NCBI GenBank assembly: GCA_947650795.1 | Contig: CANSWR010000009.1 | Location: forward strand, 1-38,577 | Direction of reading: 5' to 3' | DNA: 38,577 nt | From: an uncultured Bacillota bacterium | GTDB taxonomy: Bacteria; Bacillota_I; Bacilli_A; RF39; UBA660 | Shown here: positions 7,995-16,369 of the stretch, in pieces | Position numbering within the stretch: the first letter of the stretch is position 1 | Layout: every line of letters begins with the position of its first letter | Translations under genes and position numbers: made by a program | Notes under the pieces: model-generated | The model's input: only the letters and a program-made list of their open reading frames with translations | Told to the model about the DNA's origin: nothing | Database searches by the model: none

Positions 7995-8093
7995 TTACCA
8001 ATTCACTTTAGGCGAATTGGTGCTAGTATCACACTAGCCAACCCCTTTTTATTCTTTTTTCCGGATAGCTCTCAGGGGGAGCTGTCCTTTTTT
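7995..8093 (+). ncRNA. candidate small RNA with switch-like hairpins and terminator
   Basis: A transcript of about 100 bases would begin after the promoter at 7960-7988. Stem 1 is ACCAATTC (7997-8004) with GAATTGGT (8014-8021). Stem 2 is GCTAGT (8022-8027) with ACTAGC (8033-8038) and can extend because TTGG (8017-8020) may pair with the CCAA after it, which would break stem 1. Stem 2 is followed by CCCC and a T-rich run, so it can act as an early terminator. A final terminator hairpin follows at 8063-8087. No ORF with a ribosome site lies inside. The unpaired C-rich patch resembles the seed of Firmicutes base-pairing RNAs. It matches no riboswitch I can recognise, and its only plus-strand neighbour downstream is a convergent gene, so I favour a stand-alone sRNA. 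Confidence 0.5.
8063..8093 (+). terminator. rho-independent terminator of the small RNA candidate
   Basis: GGATAGCTC (8063-8071) pairs with GAGCTGTCC (8079-8087), with one G-U pair and a 7-base loop, and is followed directly by six Ts (8088-8093). Confidence 0.7.
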
Positions 8094-8107
8094 ATGTTTA
8101 AATAATT

Positions 8108-8133
8108 TTAAAAAACCCAAATTTTGGGTTTTA
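8108..8133 (-). terminator. bidirectional terminator after the lipoprotein gene
   Basis: AACCCAAA and TTTGGGTT (about 8114-8132) form an 8-bp stem with T-runs on both strands. On the minus strand it overlaps the TAA stop of the lipoprotein gene. On the plus strand it would also stop read-through from the small RNA. Confidence 0.65.
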
Positions 8134-8721
8134 ATTATCTAGCAATAATTTATATGATAAGCTTTCAGCATAAATAGTTTCATTAGAATCTTTTTCATCT
8201 TTATAAGCTTCATTTAATAAATTATATATTTCTAACAACTCATATATTTCGTAAGCTGGTTTTAAATGGTCTTTTTCTATTATATTTTCTAATCCTCCAT
8301 ACCAACTTTTATCATCCGTAATAGGTACTACTATAGATTTTTCAGTAGAGCTTAAATCTTCTTTTGCGTATACAAATATTGTTCGCTTATCAGTGTATTC
8401 AGTAAATACTCCTACATATTCTTTATTATTAACATCTCTATATATATAAGAAGTTGATTTATTCATTGGTGTGTCTAGTTTTTCATCATGCTCGGTTCCT
8501 ATTTTATATAAGATTAAGTATCTTTCATTGATTCCTTTTTTTGAAACATTAGAATTGTAAGTATCAATTATTACTATGTCTTTTGTATCAATGGATGTTT
8601 CACTTATCTCTATAGATGTTTCATTTTTTTCTTTTGAACTACAAGCAGTTAATGTCGTTGCCATTGTGTTTAAAAGCACGGTTCCTGCTAGTAATAAAGC
8701 TATTTTATTTTGTTTTGCCAT
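8131..8721 (-). CDS. lipoprotein of unknown function
   Basis: This 196-residue protein has a clear type II signal peptide: a basic start (MAKQNK), a hydrophobic core and a lipobox LTAC with the lipidated cysteine at position 27. A Ser/Thr/Glu-rich linker follows (about 28-50). The mature part is a mixed, charged domain containing DKSWYGGLENIIEKDHLKP, which I do not recognise. It should be anchored to the outer face of the membrane. AAAGGAGAG precedes the ATG, and it has its own promoter in the short gap after nifJ, so it is at least partly independent of nifJ. There is no substrate-binding-protein signature and no transporter nearby. Confidence 0.8.
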   Translation of the reverse strand: MAKQNKIALLLAGTVLLNTMATTLTACSSKEKNETSIEISETSIDTKDIVIIDTYNSNVSKKGINERYLILYKIGTEHDEKLDTPMNKSTSYIYRDVNNKEYVGVFTEYTDKRTIFVYAKEDLSSTEKSIVVPITDDKSWYGGLENIIEKDHLKPAYEIYELLEIYNLLNEAYKDEKDSNETIYAESLSYKLLLDN

Positions 8722-8752
8722 TTATTTTTATCTCTCCTTTAAATGCTTGATA

Positions 8753-8781
8753 ATTTTAACTCTTTTTTAGATATATTTCAA
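8753..8781 (-). promoter_or_regulatory. promoter of the lipoprotein gene
   Basis: On the minus strand, TTGAAA (8781-8776) and TAAAAT (8758-8753) have a 17-base spacer, 31 bases before the lipoprotein ATG and just after the nifJ stop. Confidence 0.55.
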
Positions 8782-8796
8782 GTTATTTTCACTATT

Positions 8797-11700
8797 TTAT
8801 TTTGGAAGAATATTCTCTTTACTTAATTTACTATAATATTCATATCTTTTTTTAGCATTAGTCATATTTGTTATGTAAAGCCTTTCATATTCTTCTTCAT
8901 TTAATGATTCTAAGTTTTTATATCTCATTTCTTTTGCAAATACTGTTTCATATAGTTGAAAGTTAGGTTCTTTTGAATCTATATAAAGTTTATTTTCTTC
9001 TGGAACATATCTCATCAATATATTGTATCCACTTTCTACAAGTAATTTTTGTTCTTCTATACTATTTGAAAGACCTCCTTTTATTCCGTGCGCTATACAT
9101 GGACTGTATGCAATTATTAAGCTAGGGCCTTTGTGTTCTGTTGCTTCTTTGAAAGCTTTTATTGTTTGTTCTCTTGAAGAACCAGCACTTATACTTGCAA
9201 CATAAACGTTTGGAATTTGCATTGCAATATTAAATAAATCTTTTTTTGGTTTAAGTTTTCCTGTACTTGAGAATTCTGCAATTGCGCCTATTCTAGTAGA
9301 CTTTGATGTTTGACCACCTGTGTTTGAATATACTTCAGTATCTAAAACTAATACTTTTATATTTTCATTTGTTCTAAGAACATGATCTAAACCGCCAAAT
9401 CCTATATCATATGCCCATCCATCTCCTCCAACTATCCATACATTTCTATATGGAATATATTCTGATAAATCTTTTAAATCAGATCTGATTTTTTTGTTTT
9501 TTAATTCATTTTGAACTTTTAATGTTATTTCAGAATTTTCTTGATTATCTATCCAACTTTTAAATATGTCTTTTGTAGCAATATCAACCTCATCTTTTGT
9601 TTCTATCATTATTTCTTTTATTCGTTTTCTTGCTGCTTTATATGCCGTGTGTAATCCCAAACCAAATTCAGCATTATCTTCAAATAAGGAACTAATCCAA
9701 GGAATCTTATATGGTGTGCATGGCAAACTTGCTCCGTATATTGATGAACAACCTGTAGCATTTGCTATTACGATTTCGTCTTTATATAATTCAGTTAAAG
9801 TTCTTAAATAAACTGTTTCTCCACACCCAGCACATGCTCCTGGAAATTCAAATACTGGTTTTGTAAATCCTAAGCTTTTTACTGAATATTTTGGAAAGTT
9901 TGTTATATTAGTATGTTTTTCGTTAAAATAATCACATATTTTATCTTCTTTATGATCTGGAGTAGTCATTATAAGTGCTGATTCTCCACCGCGGCCAGGA
10001 CAAACTTTAGAACACAGACTACATCCTGTACAATTATCTGTATTTATGCTTAGGTAAAAGCTTTTATTTTCTTCTCCAATACTTGGTATAGTGTCGTTTT
10101 TGTCTATTGGAGATAATTTTATTTCATTTTCAGTTAGAGACACTGGTTTGATAACAGCATGAGGACATATGAAAGCACAAGCATTACATTCTATGCAATT
10201 TTCCTTGCACCATTTTGGAGCAAGATTTGTAATTTTTCTTTTATCTGAAGCACTCCATCCTCCTTCAAATGTACCATCAGCATGATTAATAAAGTCTGAT
10301 ACTTTTAATGAATTGGCACGTTTTTTTAGCATTATATTTAGGAAGTCTCTCTTTTCTTGGATCTCTTCTGTTTCAGTTAGAGTATTTATATTGATTTCTC
10401 TTAAATAATTTATACTTTCTTCTAAAGCTTTTAAATTAGACTCTACTACATCTACTCCTTTATCAACGTAAACAGATTTTATATTTTCTTTAAATTTCTC
10501 TATATCGTTTTTATTTACTCCTAACATTTTTAATATATACATAGATATAATGTTATTAATTTTCCCATGCAATTTATATTTTTCTGCTAAGCCATCAGCA
10601 TTCGTTACAAAAAATTTTATATTATTTTCTTTTATTTTCTGTTTTATATAATTTGGGATATAATCATTAAGTTCATCGTCTGTCATACTTGTATTTAGTA
10701 AGAATATTCCACCTTTTTTTATGCCTTCTAGTATATCATATTTTTCTAAATATGAGTCTTTTGATACAACTATTAAATTAGGTTCTGTTAAATAATATGG
10801 AGCATTAATTGGTTTATCATGTATTCTTAAATGACTTATTGTTACGCCTCCACTTTTCTTAGAATCGTATTCAAAGTAACCTTGTATATAGTTTCCATCT
10901 TTTTCTCCGATTACTTTTAGTATATTTTTACTTGCACTTACCATTCCATCTGAACCAAATCCATATACTTTTATTTCTTTGTATTTCATGTCTATTTTAT
11001 ATTCTTTTTCTTCTAAGTTTGTATTAGTTACATCATCTATTATACCTATTGTAAAATGGTCTTTCATTTTATGTTTTTTCATGTTGTCAAATACACTTTT
11101 TATTTGTGATGGCGTAGTATTTTTACTTGATAATCCATATCTTCCACCTATTATTTCTATATTTTCGCCTTTTAAAGCAGTACATATATCTAAATAAAGT
11201 GGTTCTGCTAATGATCCAGCTTCTTTAGTTCTATCTAAAACTGTTATTTTTTCAGTAGTTTTTGGTAAAACTTTTAGAAAATATTTTATGCTAAATGGCC
11301 TATATAAATGAACATTTATTACTCCAACAGAATCATCTTGCGTGTTTAAATCTTCAACTACGCTTTTTATAGTATCCACTACTGATCCCATAGCAATAAT
11401 AATGTGTTTTGCATGTGACGCGCCATAATATGTAAATGGTTTGTATTCTGAGCCTACTATTTCGTTTATCTTTATCATATATTCATTAACTATATCTGGT
11501 AGACATTCGTAGTATTTATTTCTTACTTCTGTGTTTTGAAAATATACATCTTCTGTTTCGCTAACTCCTCTTGTTATAGCTTTTCCTATGTTTAGGGAGC
11601 GACTTCTAAATTTTGTTACACTTTCAAAATCTATTAATGATTTTATTATATTATCTTCTAAGACATTTATTTTATTTATTTCATGACTTGTTCTAAATCC

Positions 11701-12213
11701 GTCCATAAAATGTAAAAACGGAATACTTCCTTTTATTGCAGACAAATGACTTATTAGTGCCATATAATAAGCGTCTTGAACGTTTGAACTTGAAAGAAGC
11801 GCGAATCCTGTCATACGAGTTGCATAAATATCTTGATGATCTCCAAATATAGATAATGCGTGTGTGGACAAGCTTCTAGCAGAAACATGAATAACACCTG
11901 GCAAAAGTTCTCCTGCGATTTTATACATTTCTGGTATCATTAATAATAATCCTTGACTTGCCGTAAATGTAGTACTTAAACTTCCAGCTTGTAGTGAACC
12001 ATGAATAAATCCAGCTGCTCCTGCTTCTGATTGCATTTCTACAACTGTTATTTTTTCATCAAAAATATTTCTATCACCACGGTTAGCCCATTTGTCTGTT
12101 AGGGTTGCCATTGGACTTGCTGGGGTTATTGGGTATATTCCACAAGTTTCTGTAAATTTAAAGGATGCAGTAGCACACGCTTCATTACCATCTAATACTT
12201 TTAAATTTTTCAT
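8797..12213 (-). CDS. nifJ: pyruvate:ferredoxin (flavodoxin) oxidoreductase
   Basis: This cytoplasmic enzyme oxidizes pyruvate with CoA to acetyl-CoA and CO2, passing electrons to ferredoxin or flavodoxin, and is a central step of anaerobic fermentation. All domains are on one 1138-residue chain: the N-terminal PFOR domain with GNEACATASFKFTETCGIYPITP; the gamma-type domain with KKSGGVTISHLRIHD; two [4Fe-4S] clusters from CIECNACAFICP (about 670-686) and CTGCSLCSKVCPG (about 726-741); and the thiamine-diphosphate domain with CAGCGE (about 791) and GDGWAYDIGFGG (about 926-938). The length is slightly below the usual 1170. An AGGTGA site precedes the ATG. It appears monocistronic. The enzyme indicates an anaerobic lifestyle. 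Confidence 0.97.
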   Translation of the reverse strand: MKNLKVLDGNEACATASFKFTETCGIYPITPASPMATLTDKWANRGDRNIFDEKITVVEMQSEAGAAGFIHGSLQAGSLSTTFTASQGLLLMIPEMYKIAGELLPGVIHVSARSLSTHALSIFGDHQDIYATRMTGFALLSSSNVQDAYYMALISHLSAIKGSIPFLHFMDGFRTSHEINKINVLEDNIIKSLIDFESVTKFRSRSLNIGKAITRGVSETEDVYFQNTEVRNKYYECLPDIVNEYMIKINEIVGSEYKPFTYYGASHAKHIIIAMGSVVDTIKSVVEDLNTQDDSVGVINVHLYRPFSIKYFLKVLPKTTEKITVLDRTKEAGSLAEPLYLDICTALKGENIEIIGGRYGLSSKNTTPSQIKSVFDNMKKHKMKDHFTIGIIDDVTNTNLEEKEYKIDMKYKEIKVYGFGSDGMVSASKNILKVIGEKDGNYIQGYFEYDSKKSGGVTISHLRIHDKPINAPYYLTEPNLIVVSKDSYLEKYDILEGIKKGGIFLLNTSMTDDELNDYIPNYIKQKIKENNIKFFVTNADGLAEKYKLHGKINNIISMYILKMLGVNKNDIEKFKENIKSVYVDKGVDVVESNLKALEESINYLREININTLTETEEIQEKRDFLNIMLKKRANSLKVSDFINHADGTFEGGWSASDKRKITNLAPKWCKENCIECNACAFICPHAVIKPVSLTENEIKLSPIDKNDTIPSIGEENKSFYLSINTDNCTGCSLCSKVCPGRGGESALIMTTPDHKEDKICDYFNEKHTNITNFPKYSVKSLGFTKPVFEFPGACAGCGETVYLRTLTELYKDEIVIANATGCSSIYGASLPCTPYKIPWISSLFEDNAEFGLGLHTAYKAARKRIKEIMIETKDEVDIATKDIFKSWIDNQENSEITLKVQNELKNKKIRSDLKDLSEYIPYRNVWIVGGDGWAYDIGFGGLDHVLRTNENIKVLVLDTEVYSNTGGQTSKSTRIGAIAEFSSTGKLKPKKDLFNIAMQIPNVYVASISAGSSREQTIKAFKEATEHKGPSLIIAYSPCIAHGIKGGLSNSIEEQKLLVESGYNILMRYVPEENKLYIDSKEPNFQLYETVFAKEMRYKNLESLNEEEYERLYITNMTNAKKRYEYYSKLSKENILPK

Positions 12214-12232
12214 ATTATTTCACCTATTTTAA

Positions 12233-12238
12233 ATTATA
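12233..12238 (-). promoter_or_regulatory. probable -10 element of nifJ
   Basis: On the minus strand, TATAAT (12238-12233) lies about 20 bases before the nifJ ATG. The -35 is weak (TTTTTA at a 17-base spacing). The leader is very short and the AGGTGA ribosome site directly follows. The remaining ~170 bases up to the next gene (12408) are AT-rich, with no ORF or strong hairpin. Confidence 0.4.
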
Positions 12239-12407
12239 CACGATTCTCTTTAATTTAAAAAGATAATTAATATGAATTTTTTGTGATTAAAATTATAAAT
12301 GATTTTAAAATTACTTTTATTTTAGCTTCATTTATGTTGTTAGCTTTTATATTACTAGAGAAAGTTTATTTTTTTAATAGCTTTGGTTAAATAGATACTT
12401 GTTAAAA

Positions 12408-13466
12408 TTAAATTATTTTATTTGTAAATAGCTTTTCTAATTCTTCTGTTATTTTTTCATTATATTCTGTTAAAGGATTAAATTCTCCTTTTTTATGCTT
12501 TTTGTATTCTTTTAAATATTTTAATACATTTTCATGTGATTTTATTAATGGACAGTATTTCTCTAAGTGTGAAGGTATTAAAACGTCTAAACCCACGGAA
12601 AGTGCTTCTAGTAGCACCATACCTTGACCTTCATATCTACTAGATAAGTAAAATAAATCCATTTCTTTTAGATACTTAAACGGGTTTTTTGTTCCTCCTG
12701 TAAATGTTACATATTCATCTAATTCCAAACTAGATTTTAGATTTTTTAATTTTTCTTCATCTTCTCCACTTCCCACTATATATAGATGAAAATCTTGTCT
12801 GTAATTTGTTAACTCTTTTATTGTATTTAACATTATATCTATTCCTTTTTGATGACATAATCTGCCTACTGTTATAATATTCATCTTATTTTTGTCTATT
12901 TGTATATCACTAGGTTCATTCATTTTTTCTTTTATTTCGTCTGTATTTATGTAGTTTGGAATGACCATGTACTTTTTATTTGTTCTTGTTTTTAAAGTTT
13001 TAAATGAGCTTAGAGCACCATCTGAAACAGCACAGTATACGTCAAAGTAATCATATTTGCTTTTAAAGAAATAGTGTAATATTCTATATTTGGGTTCTTC
13101 TTTTAATTTTATTTGAATATCATTATGTATCCATATTGCACGCTGTTTTGCTTTTGTTTTAATTGCACAGGCAGATGTGTGAAATTGATAACTATCAAAG
13201 TCTATTGCCAAGTCATACTCTATATTAGGTATATTTGGTTTATAAAGTTTTAGACTTATTTTAAATGGAATAAATCTTAATAAACTCATTGGTTTTTTAA
13301 GTTTTATTATGTTAGCATTTTTTGGCAAATCATAAAAATTATTTTCTCCAAATATAAATAAATCTATTTGATATTTTTTTGTATCAATTCTGTTTAATAA
13401 ATTTATTACAGATTTTTCTATTCCTCCCATTCCTAATTCATTAATAAAAATTGCTATTTTTTTCAT
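12408..13466 (-). CDS. GT4-family glycosyltransferase (GT-B fold)
   Basis: This retaining glycosyltransferase of 352 residues would act on the cytoplasmic side, adding a sugar from a nucleotide-sugar donor to a lipid-linked glycan. The N-terminal acceptor domain starts MKKIAIFINELGMGGIEKSV, a glycine-rich loop typical of capsule GT4 enzymes. The C-terminal donor domain has ITVGRLCHQKGID (about 200), the GSGEDEEKLK segment (about 235) and the E-x7-E region SSRYEGQGMVLLEALSVG (about 275-292). AAAGGAG precedes the ATG, and a TATAAT about 25 bases upstream may give it its own promoter. The sugar cannot be predicted. It ends the left side of the polysaccharide locus, facing nifJ. Confidence 0.88.
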   Translation of the reverse strand: MKKIAIFINELGMGGIEKSVINLLNRIDTKKYQIDLFIFGENNFYDLPKNANIIKLKKPMSLLRFIPFKISLKLYKPNIPNIEYDLAIDFDSYQFHTSACAIKTKAKQRAIWIHNDIQIKLKEEPKYRILHYFFKSKYDYFDVYCAVSDGALSSFKTLKTRTNKKYMVIPNYINTDEIKEKMNEPSDIQIDKNKMNIITVGRLCHQKGIDIMLNTIKELTNYRQDFHLYIVGSGEDEEKLKNLKSSLELDEYVTFTGGTKNPFKYLKEMDLFYLSSRYEGQGMVLLEALSVGLDVLIPSHLEKYCPLIKSHENVLKYLKEYKKHKKGEFNPLTEYNEKITEELEKLFTNKII

Positions 13467-13533
13467 TCTATCTCCTTTACCTTAGTTTTATTATACAATT
13501 TTTTAGGCATTTGAAAAATCCATTTAAGGCCTA

Positions 13534-14013
13534 TTAATTGTTGTCTATAAAATTTTCAATAAGTTTTACCATGTTTTCAGTATTACTTATATATTTTTTG
13601 GGTTTAAATATTTTAGCTGCTTCTAATGCAGATGAAAGCTTATTAGGATCTTTAAGTGGTATTATATATCCTAAATCGCTAAATTTTTTTACTATTTGAA
13701 GTTGATGATCATTAGTATGCTCTTTGTATTTTGCTAAGCGAGGGCATACTATTACAACTTTATTTGCATTTAAAGCATCTATTATTGTTCCTACTCCACC
13801 ATGCGCGATTATAACACTAGCATTTTTTACTGTTCGTTTAAATTCATCCATGTCCATTAATTTTACCATTTTCATTTTATCTGATTTTACTTTTGTACAA
13901 CCGCATTGGACAATTACTTCTTCTTTTATAGTTCCTTTGTTTATTTCTTTTTCTACTGAACGTATTAATCTATCAAATGGAACATCTTGTGTTCCTACTG
14001 TTACAAATATCAA
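13534..14013 (-). CDS. Alg13/PssE-like glycosyltransferase subunit
   Basis: This small (159-residue) cytosolic catalytic half of a split GT28-type transferase corresponds to Alg13, PssE, EpsF or Cps14G, which pairs with an Alg14/PssD-like membrane subunit. It shows the typical IFVTVGTQDVPFDRLIR start and the donor-binding HGGVGTIIDALNANKVVIVCPR segment (about 92-113). A GTG at 14022 is in frame but lies one base after GGAGGG. The TTG at 14013 has an ideal 10-base spacing and gives the family N-terminus M-I-F-V-T-V-G-T, so it is chosen. Its TTG overlaps the TGA of the upstream fusion gene (TTGA), which suggests translational coupling with its partner. Confidence 0.85.
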   Translation of the reverse strand: MIFVTVGTQDVPFDRLIRSVEKEINKGTIKEEVIVQCGCTKVKSDKMKMVKLMDMDEFKRTVKNASVIIAHGGVGTIIDALNANKVVIVCPRLAKYKEHTNDHQLQIVKKFSDLGYIIPLKDPNKLSSALEAAKIFKPKKYISNTENMVKLIENFIDNN

Positions 14014-15614
14014 TATATCCACCCTCCGTAAGTTGCATTTTCGTATAATTCAAGCATAGATTCCCACTGTACTATGAATAAGTCTGCAAATTTATATACA
14101 GCACTTCCTGTAACTGTTTTTGTTTCACTATTAGCAAATGTTTCTATATATATTACTTTCTTTTTAAAGATATGTGCAATACAACACATAGGTCCTGCAG
14201 TGTGTGCTCCTGTTGTAAGCACAAAATCAGGTTTAAATTTTAAAAAGTAATATAAGCTTTTAAAACAATTGATTCCAAGTTTAAATGGATATGAAAATAT
14301 ATGTTTTCTTGTACCATATATTAAATATTTAACTGTTTTTGAGCCGTATTTTTGTTTTAAGCTTTTATTAGATGGTGTATTTTCTGTAATTAACATAAAT
14401 GGATATTTTTTAAACATTGATTTTAGCATTAACATTTCATTTAAGTGTCCACCAGTAGAAGAAATAAACATTACTTTTTTTGTGCTTCTTATTTCAACGT
14501 CTTTTAAAGTTTTTATCCAATCTTTTTTTATTTTATCAGATGTATAATTTGCAACTTTTTCTTTAGACTTTTTACTTAGTTCTTGTAATTCTTTTTTGTT
14601 TTTTAACAGATCTATAATCTTATTAGCAAATTCTTCTTTATTTCTGTCTTTTATTAATATGCCAGTATCTTTTAATAAATCTCTTGCTCCAGAAGATGAG
14701 TCAAAACCTATTATAGGTAATCCTATATTCATTGCTTCTAATAATACTAGTCCAAATGATTCTCTTATGCTAGTCATGACATATATGCTACTTCCTAACA
14801 TTTTTTCTTCTATTTCATATTGATTTAAAAAGCCTGTTAGAATTACATTTTTTTCTAAATTTAGTTCTTTTATTCTTTTTATTATTTTGTGTTTTTCTGT
14901 GCCATCTCCAATTAATGTAAGAGTAATATTAGAATCTTTTTTTACAACTAAAGACATTATTTCTATTAAATCAAGAAATCCTTTTTCTTTTGAAAGACGA
15001 CCTACCGCTATTATGTTTTTTTCTGTAAGTTTGGATTTTTTAGGACTTAAATTATTTATGAAATTTGATATGCTTACTACTTTTTGTCCGATTTCTTTTT
15101 TATATAAGTTTTCTATTTCTTTGTTTACAACTACTACTTTATCATAGTTTGTTGTGTTTTTTATAATTTTTCTTTTATATTTTCTTGTTGGATAGTTATG
15201 TTCTGTAAGAATTTTTACTATGTTCTTTTTTCTTAGTAATCTATTTGCTAATTTAGTCTCATATAATCTTGTAGTAATTAAATAGTCACTTTCTAATTCT
15301 TTTATAGCTTTTTTGGTGCGAGTGCTTTTCAAATAAAGAATTTTTGCTGCTTTTAAAGTTTCTTTAATAAAAGTTAAAGGTTTTTTTCTTTTAATCGCGC
15401 GTTTTATTTCTTCTTTGTTTGATGAGTCATCAATAAGGTATTTTATTTTAATTTTATCATTAAATAAAAACTTTGGAGTATCTTTCATGTTGTATGTAAT
15501 AATTAACTCTATTTCATAATCTTTCTCTAACATTTTTGATAGTGATGATATGTATTTTTCTATTCCACCAACTCCTAAATGTAGAGAGAGTATTGTTATT
15601 TTTTTCATAGGCAC
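14010..15614 (-). CDS. fused GT4 glycosyltransferase and Alg14/PssD-like subunit
   Basis: Two domains sit in one 534-residue chain. Residues 1 to about 370 are a GT4 enzyme: MKKITILSLHLGVGGIEKYI at the start, IAVGRLSKEKGFLDLI (about 200), and an E-x7-E region SIRESFGLVLLEAMNIG (about 285). Residues about 375-534 are an Alg14/PssD domain: VMFISSTGGHLNEML, a central KPDFVLTTGAHTAGP motif and the IYIETFANSETKTVTG segment. Alg14-like proteins normally start with their own membrane anchor and recruit Alg13; here the GT4 part replaces that N-terminus. The Alg13-like partner follows with a 4-base overlap. A fusion would deliver two successive sugars at one site (inference). The frame is clean across the junction. 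Confidence 0.85.
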   Translation of the reverse strand: MPMKKITILSLHLGVGGIEKYISSLSKMLEKDYEIELIITYNMKDTPKFLFNDKIKIKYLIDDSSNKEEIKRAIKRKKPLTFIKETLKAAKILYLKSTRTKKAIKELESDYLITTRLYETKLANRLLRKKNIVKILTEHNYPTRKYKRKIIKNTTNYDKVVVVNKEIENLYKKEIGQKVVSISNFINNLSPKKSKLTEKNIIAVGRLSKEKGFLDLIEIMSLVVKKDSNITLTLIGDGTEKHKIIKRIKELNLEKNVILTGFLNQYEIEEKMLGSSIYVMTSIRESFGLVLLEAMNIGLPIIGFDSSSGARDLLKDTGILIKDRNKEEFANKIIDLLKNKKELQELSKKSKEKVANYTSDKIKKDWIKTLKDVEIRSTKKVMFISSTGGHLNEMLMLKSMFKKYPFMLITENTPSNKSLKQKYGSKTVKYLIYGTRKHIFSYPFKLGINCFKSLYYFLKFKPDFVLTTGAHTAGPMCCIAHIFKKKVIYIETFANSETKTVTGSAVYKFADLFIVQWESMLELYENATYGGWIY

Positions 15615-15629
15615 CTCACTTATATGCTT

Positions 15630-15658
15630 ATTATATCATTTCTTTTGATATATATAAA
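15630..15658 (-). promoter_or_regulatory. extended -10 promoter of the GT4-Alg14 / Alg13 / GT4 unit
   Basis: On the minus strand, TATAAT (15635-15630) is preceded by TGA, making an extended -10, with TTTATA (15658-15653) 17 bases upstream. The start codon at 15614 follows a GTGAGGTG ribosome site. Confidence 0.5.
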
Positions 15659-15721
15659 GAAAATCAAGTTATGTTGTAGGGCAATCGCATAAAAATAAAC
15701 TACTATTTACAGCCACCAGAG

Positions 15722-15760
15722 AGAATAAGTGATCTCTTCACTTATTCTTTGATTATTTTT
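15722..15760 (+). terminator. hairpin with weak T-tract near IS605 remnant
   Basis: An 11-bp perfect stem (15722-15732 with 15738-15748) has a 5-base loop and is followed by TTGATTATTTTT on the plus strand. No plus-strand gene precedes it, so it may be a leftover of the decayed transposon or a stray transcriptional stop. Confidence 0.4.
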
Positions 15761-15829
15761 CATATTTTATTTTAAAAAGACATGAGTTTTTATATAATAT
15801 ACAACAATATTTTTTGATGATGAACTTTC

Positions 15830-15982
15830 TTATAAGAGAACAAAAGTAAACATCACAGTTTATCATTCCTGCTTTCTTGGACTTTCACCTCGCACAGGCC
15901 AGTTTTCCCTAGTCGCTAGGGTACTATTTTTATCTAAACTATTTCTATACTTTTATTATTTTATTTTCTTTTATTAGTAACT
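15830..15982 (-). other. possible right end / omegaRNA scaffold remnant of IS605-type element
   Basis: Downstream of the TnpB remnant stop (minus-strand sense) the AT bias breaks and a structured, more GC-rich stretch appears. It includes CCCTAG-CGA-CTAGGG (15907-15921) and a GCGAGGTGAAAGTCC-like segment (about 15879-15895). IS200/IS605 elements place the omegaRNA at the tnpB 3' end and right end, so this is its expected place. I could not recognise a specific family or the guide boundary. Confidence 0.35.
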
Positions 15983-16171
15983 TCATTCCTCTTCTATTAA
16001 ATTTAAACTTGCATTTATATCTCCTTCTACTACATTTCCACATCTTTTACATTCATATTCTCTTTTACTTATATCTTTCATACTTTGATCTTTTTCACCA
16101 CACTTATTACATATCTGACTACTTGCATAGTATCTACTTACCTTTATAAGTGTTTTATTTTATCTGAACAT
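15983..16171 (-). pseudogene. tnpB: TnpB (IS200/IS605) C-terminal remnant
   Basis: On the minus strand, one frame reads LIKVSRYYASSQICNKCG, then a second CKRCGN pair about 16 residues later, and ends GDINASLNLIEEE-stop at 15983. This is the C-terminal zinc ribbon (CxxC...CxxC) and the final NAAxNL-type motif of TnpB, here with Asp-Ile-Asn-Ala-Ser. The catalytic aspartate equivalent of the last RuvC motif is kept (GDINA). Just upstream is an in-frame stop (16160-16162), preceded by MFR, as in the SMFR motif that normally lies some 15 residues earlier, so a short deletion occurred. No more of TnpB and no TnpA is found. The copy is dead as a nuclease. Confidence 0.75.
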
Positions 16172-16210
16172 TGTTTTCGATTTTAACGAGGACTTTCCTA
16201 TTGTACAAAA

Positions 16211-16253
16211 AGAAGCTAAGTAATATTATTCATTACTCAGCCTCTTTTATTTT
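16211..16253 (-). terminator. bidirectional terminator at the end of the heptose operon
   Basis: A 14-base arm at 16211-16224 pairs with 16232-16245 (one or two mismatches) around a 7-base loop. T-runs follow on both strands (minus CTTTTTGT; plus TTTTATTTTT). It lies about 120 bases after the gmhA stop and would end the minus-strand heptose operon. The bases between it and gmhA (16254-16369) hold no recognisable gene. Confidence 0.65.
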
Positions 16254-16369
16254 TCAGCCATAGATAAACCTCTATTTAACCTCAGAATATATAGGTTTTC
16301 ATTTTAGTCTATAAGAATATGACTGTCAAAAGCATATCTTACTTGCTACCCTGTAGAATGGACTATATA

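Noticed and set aside
7990-8093. Known riboswitch (for example PreQ1 or a T-box) for the plus-strand hairpins
   Set aside because: No T-box NGGNGG bulge motif or other known aptamer core is recognisable, and no plus-strand gene follows to be controlled.
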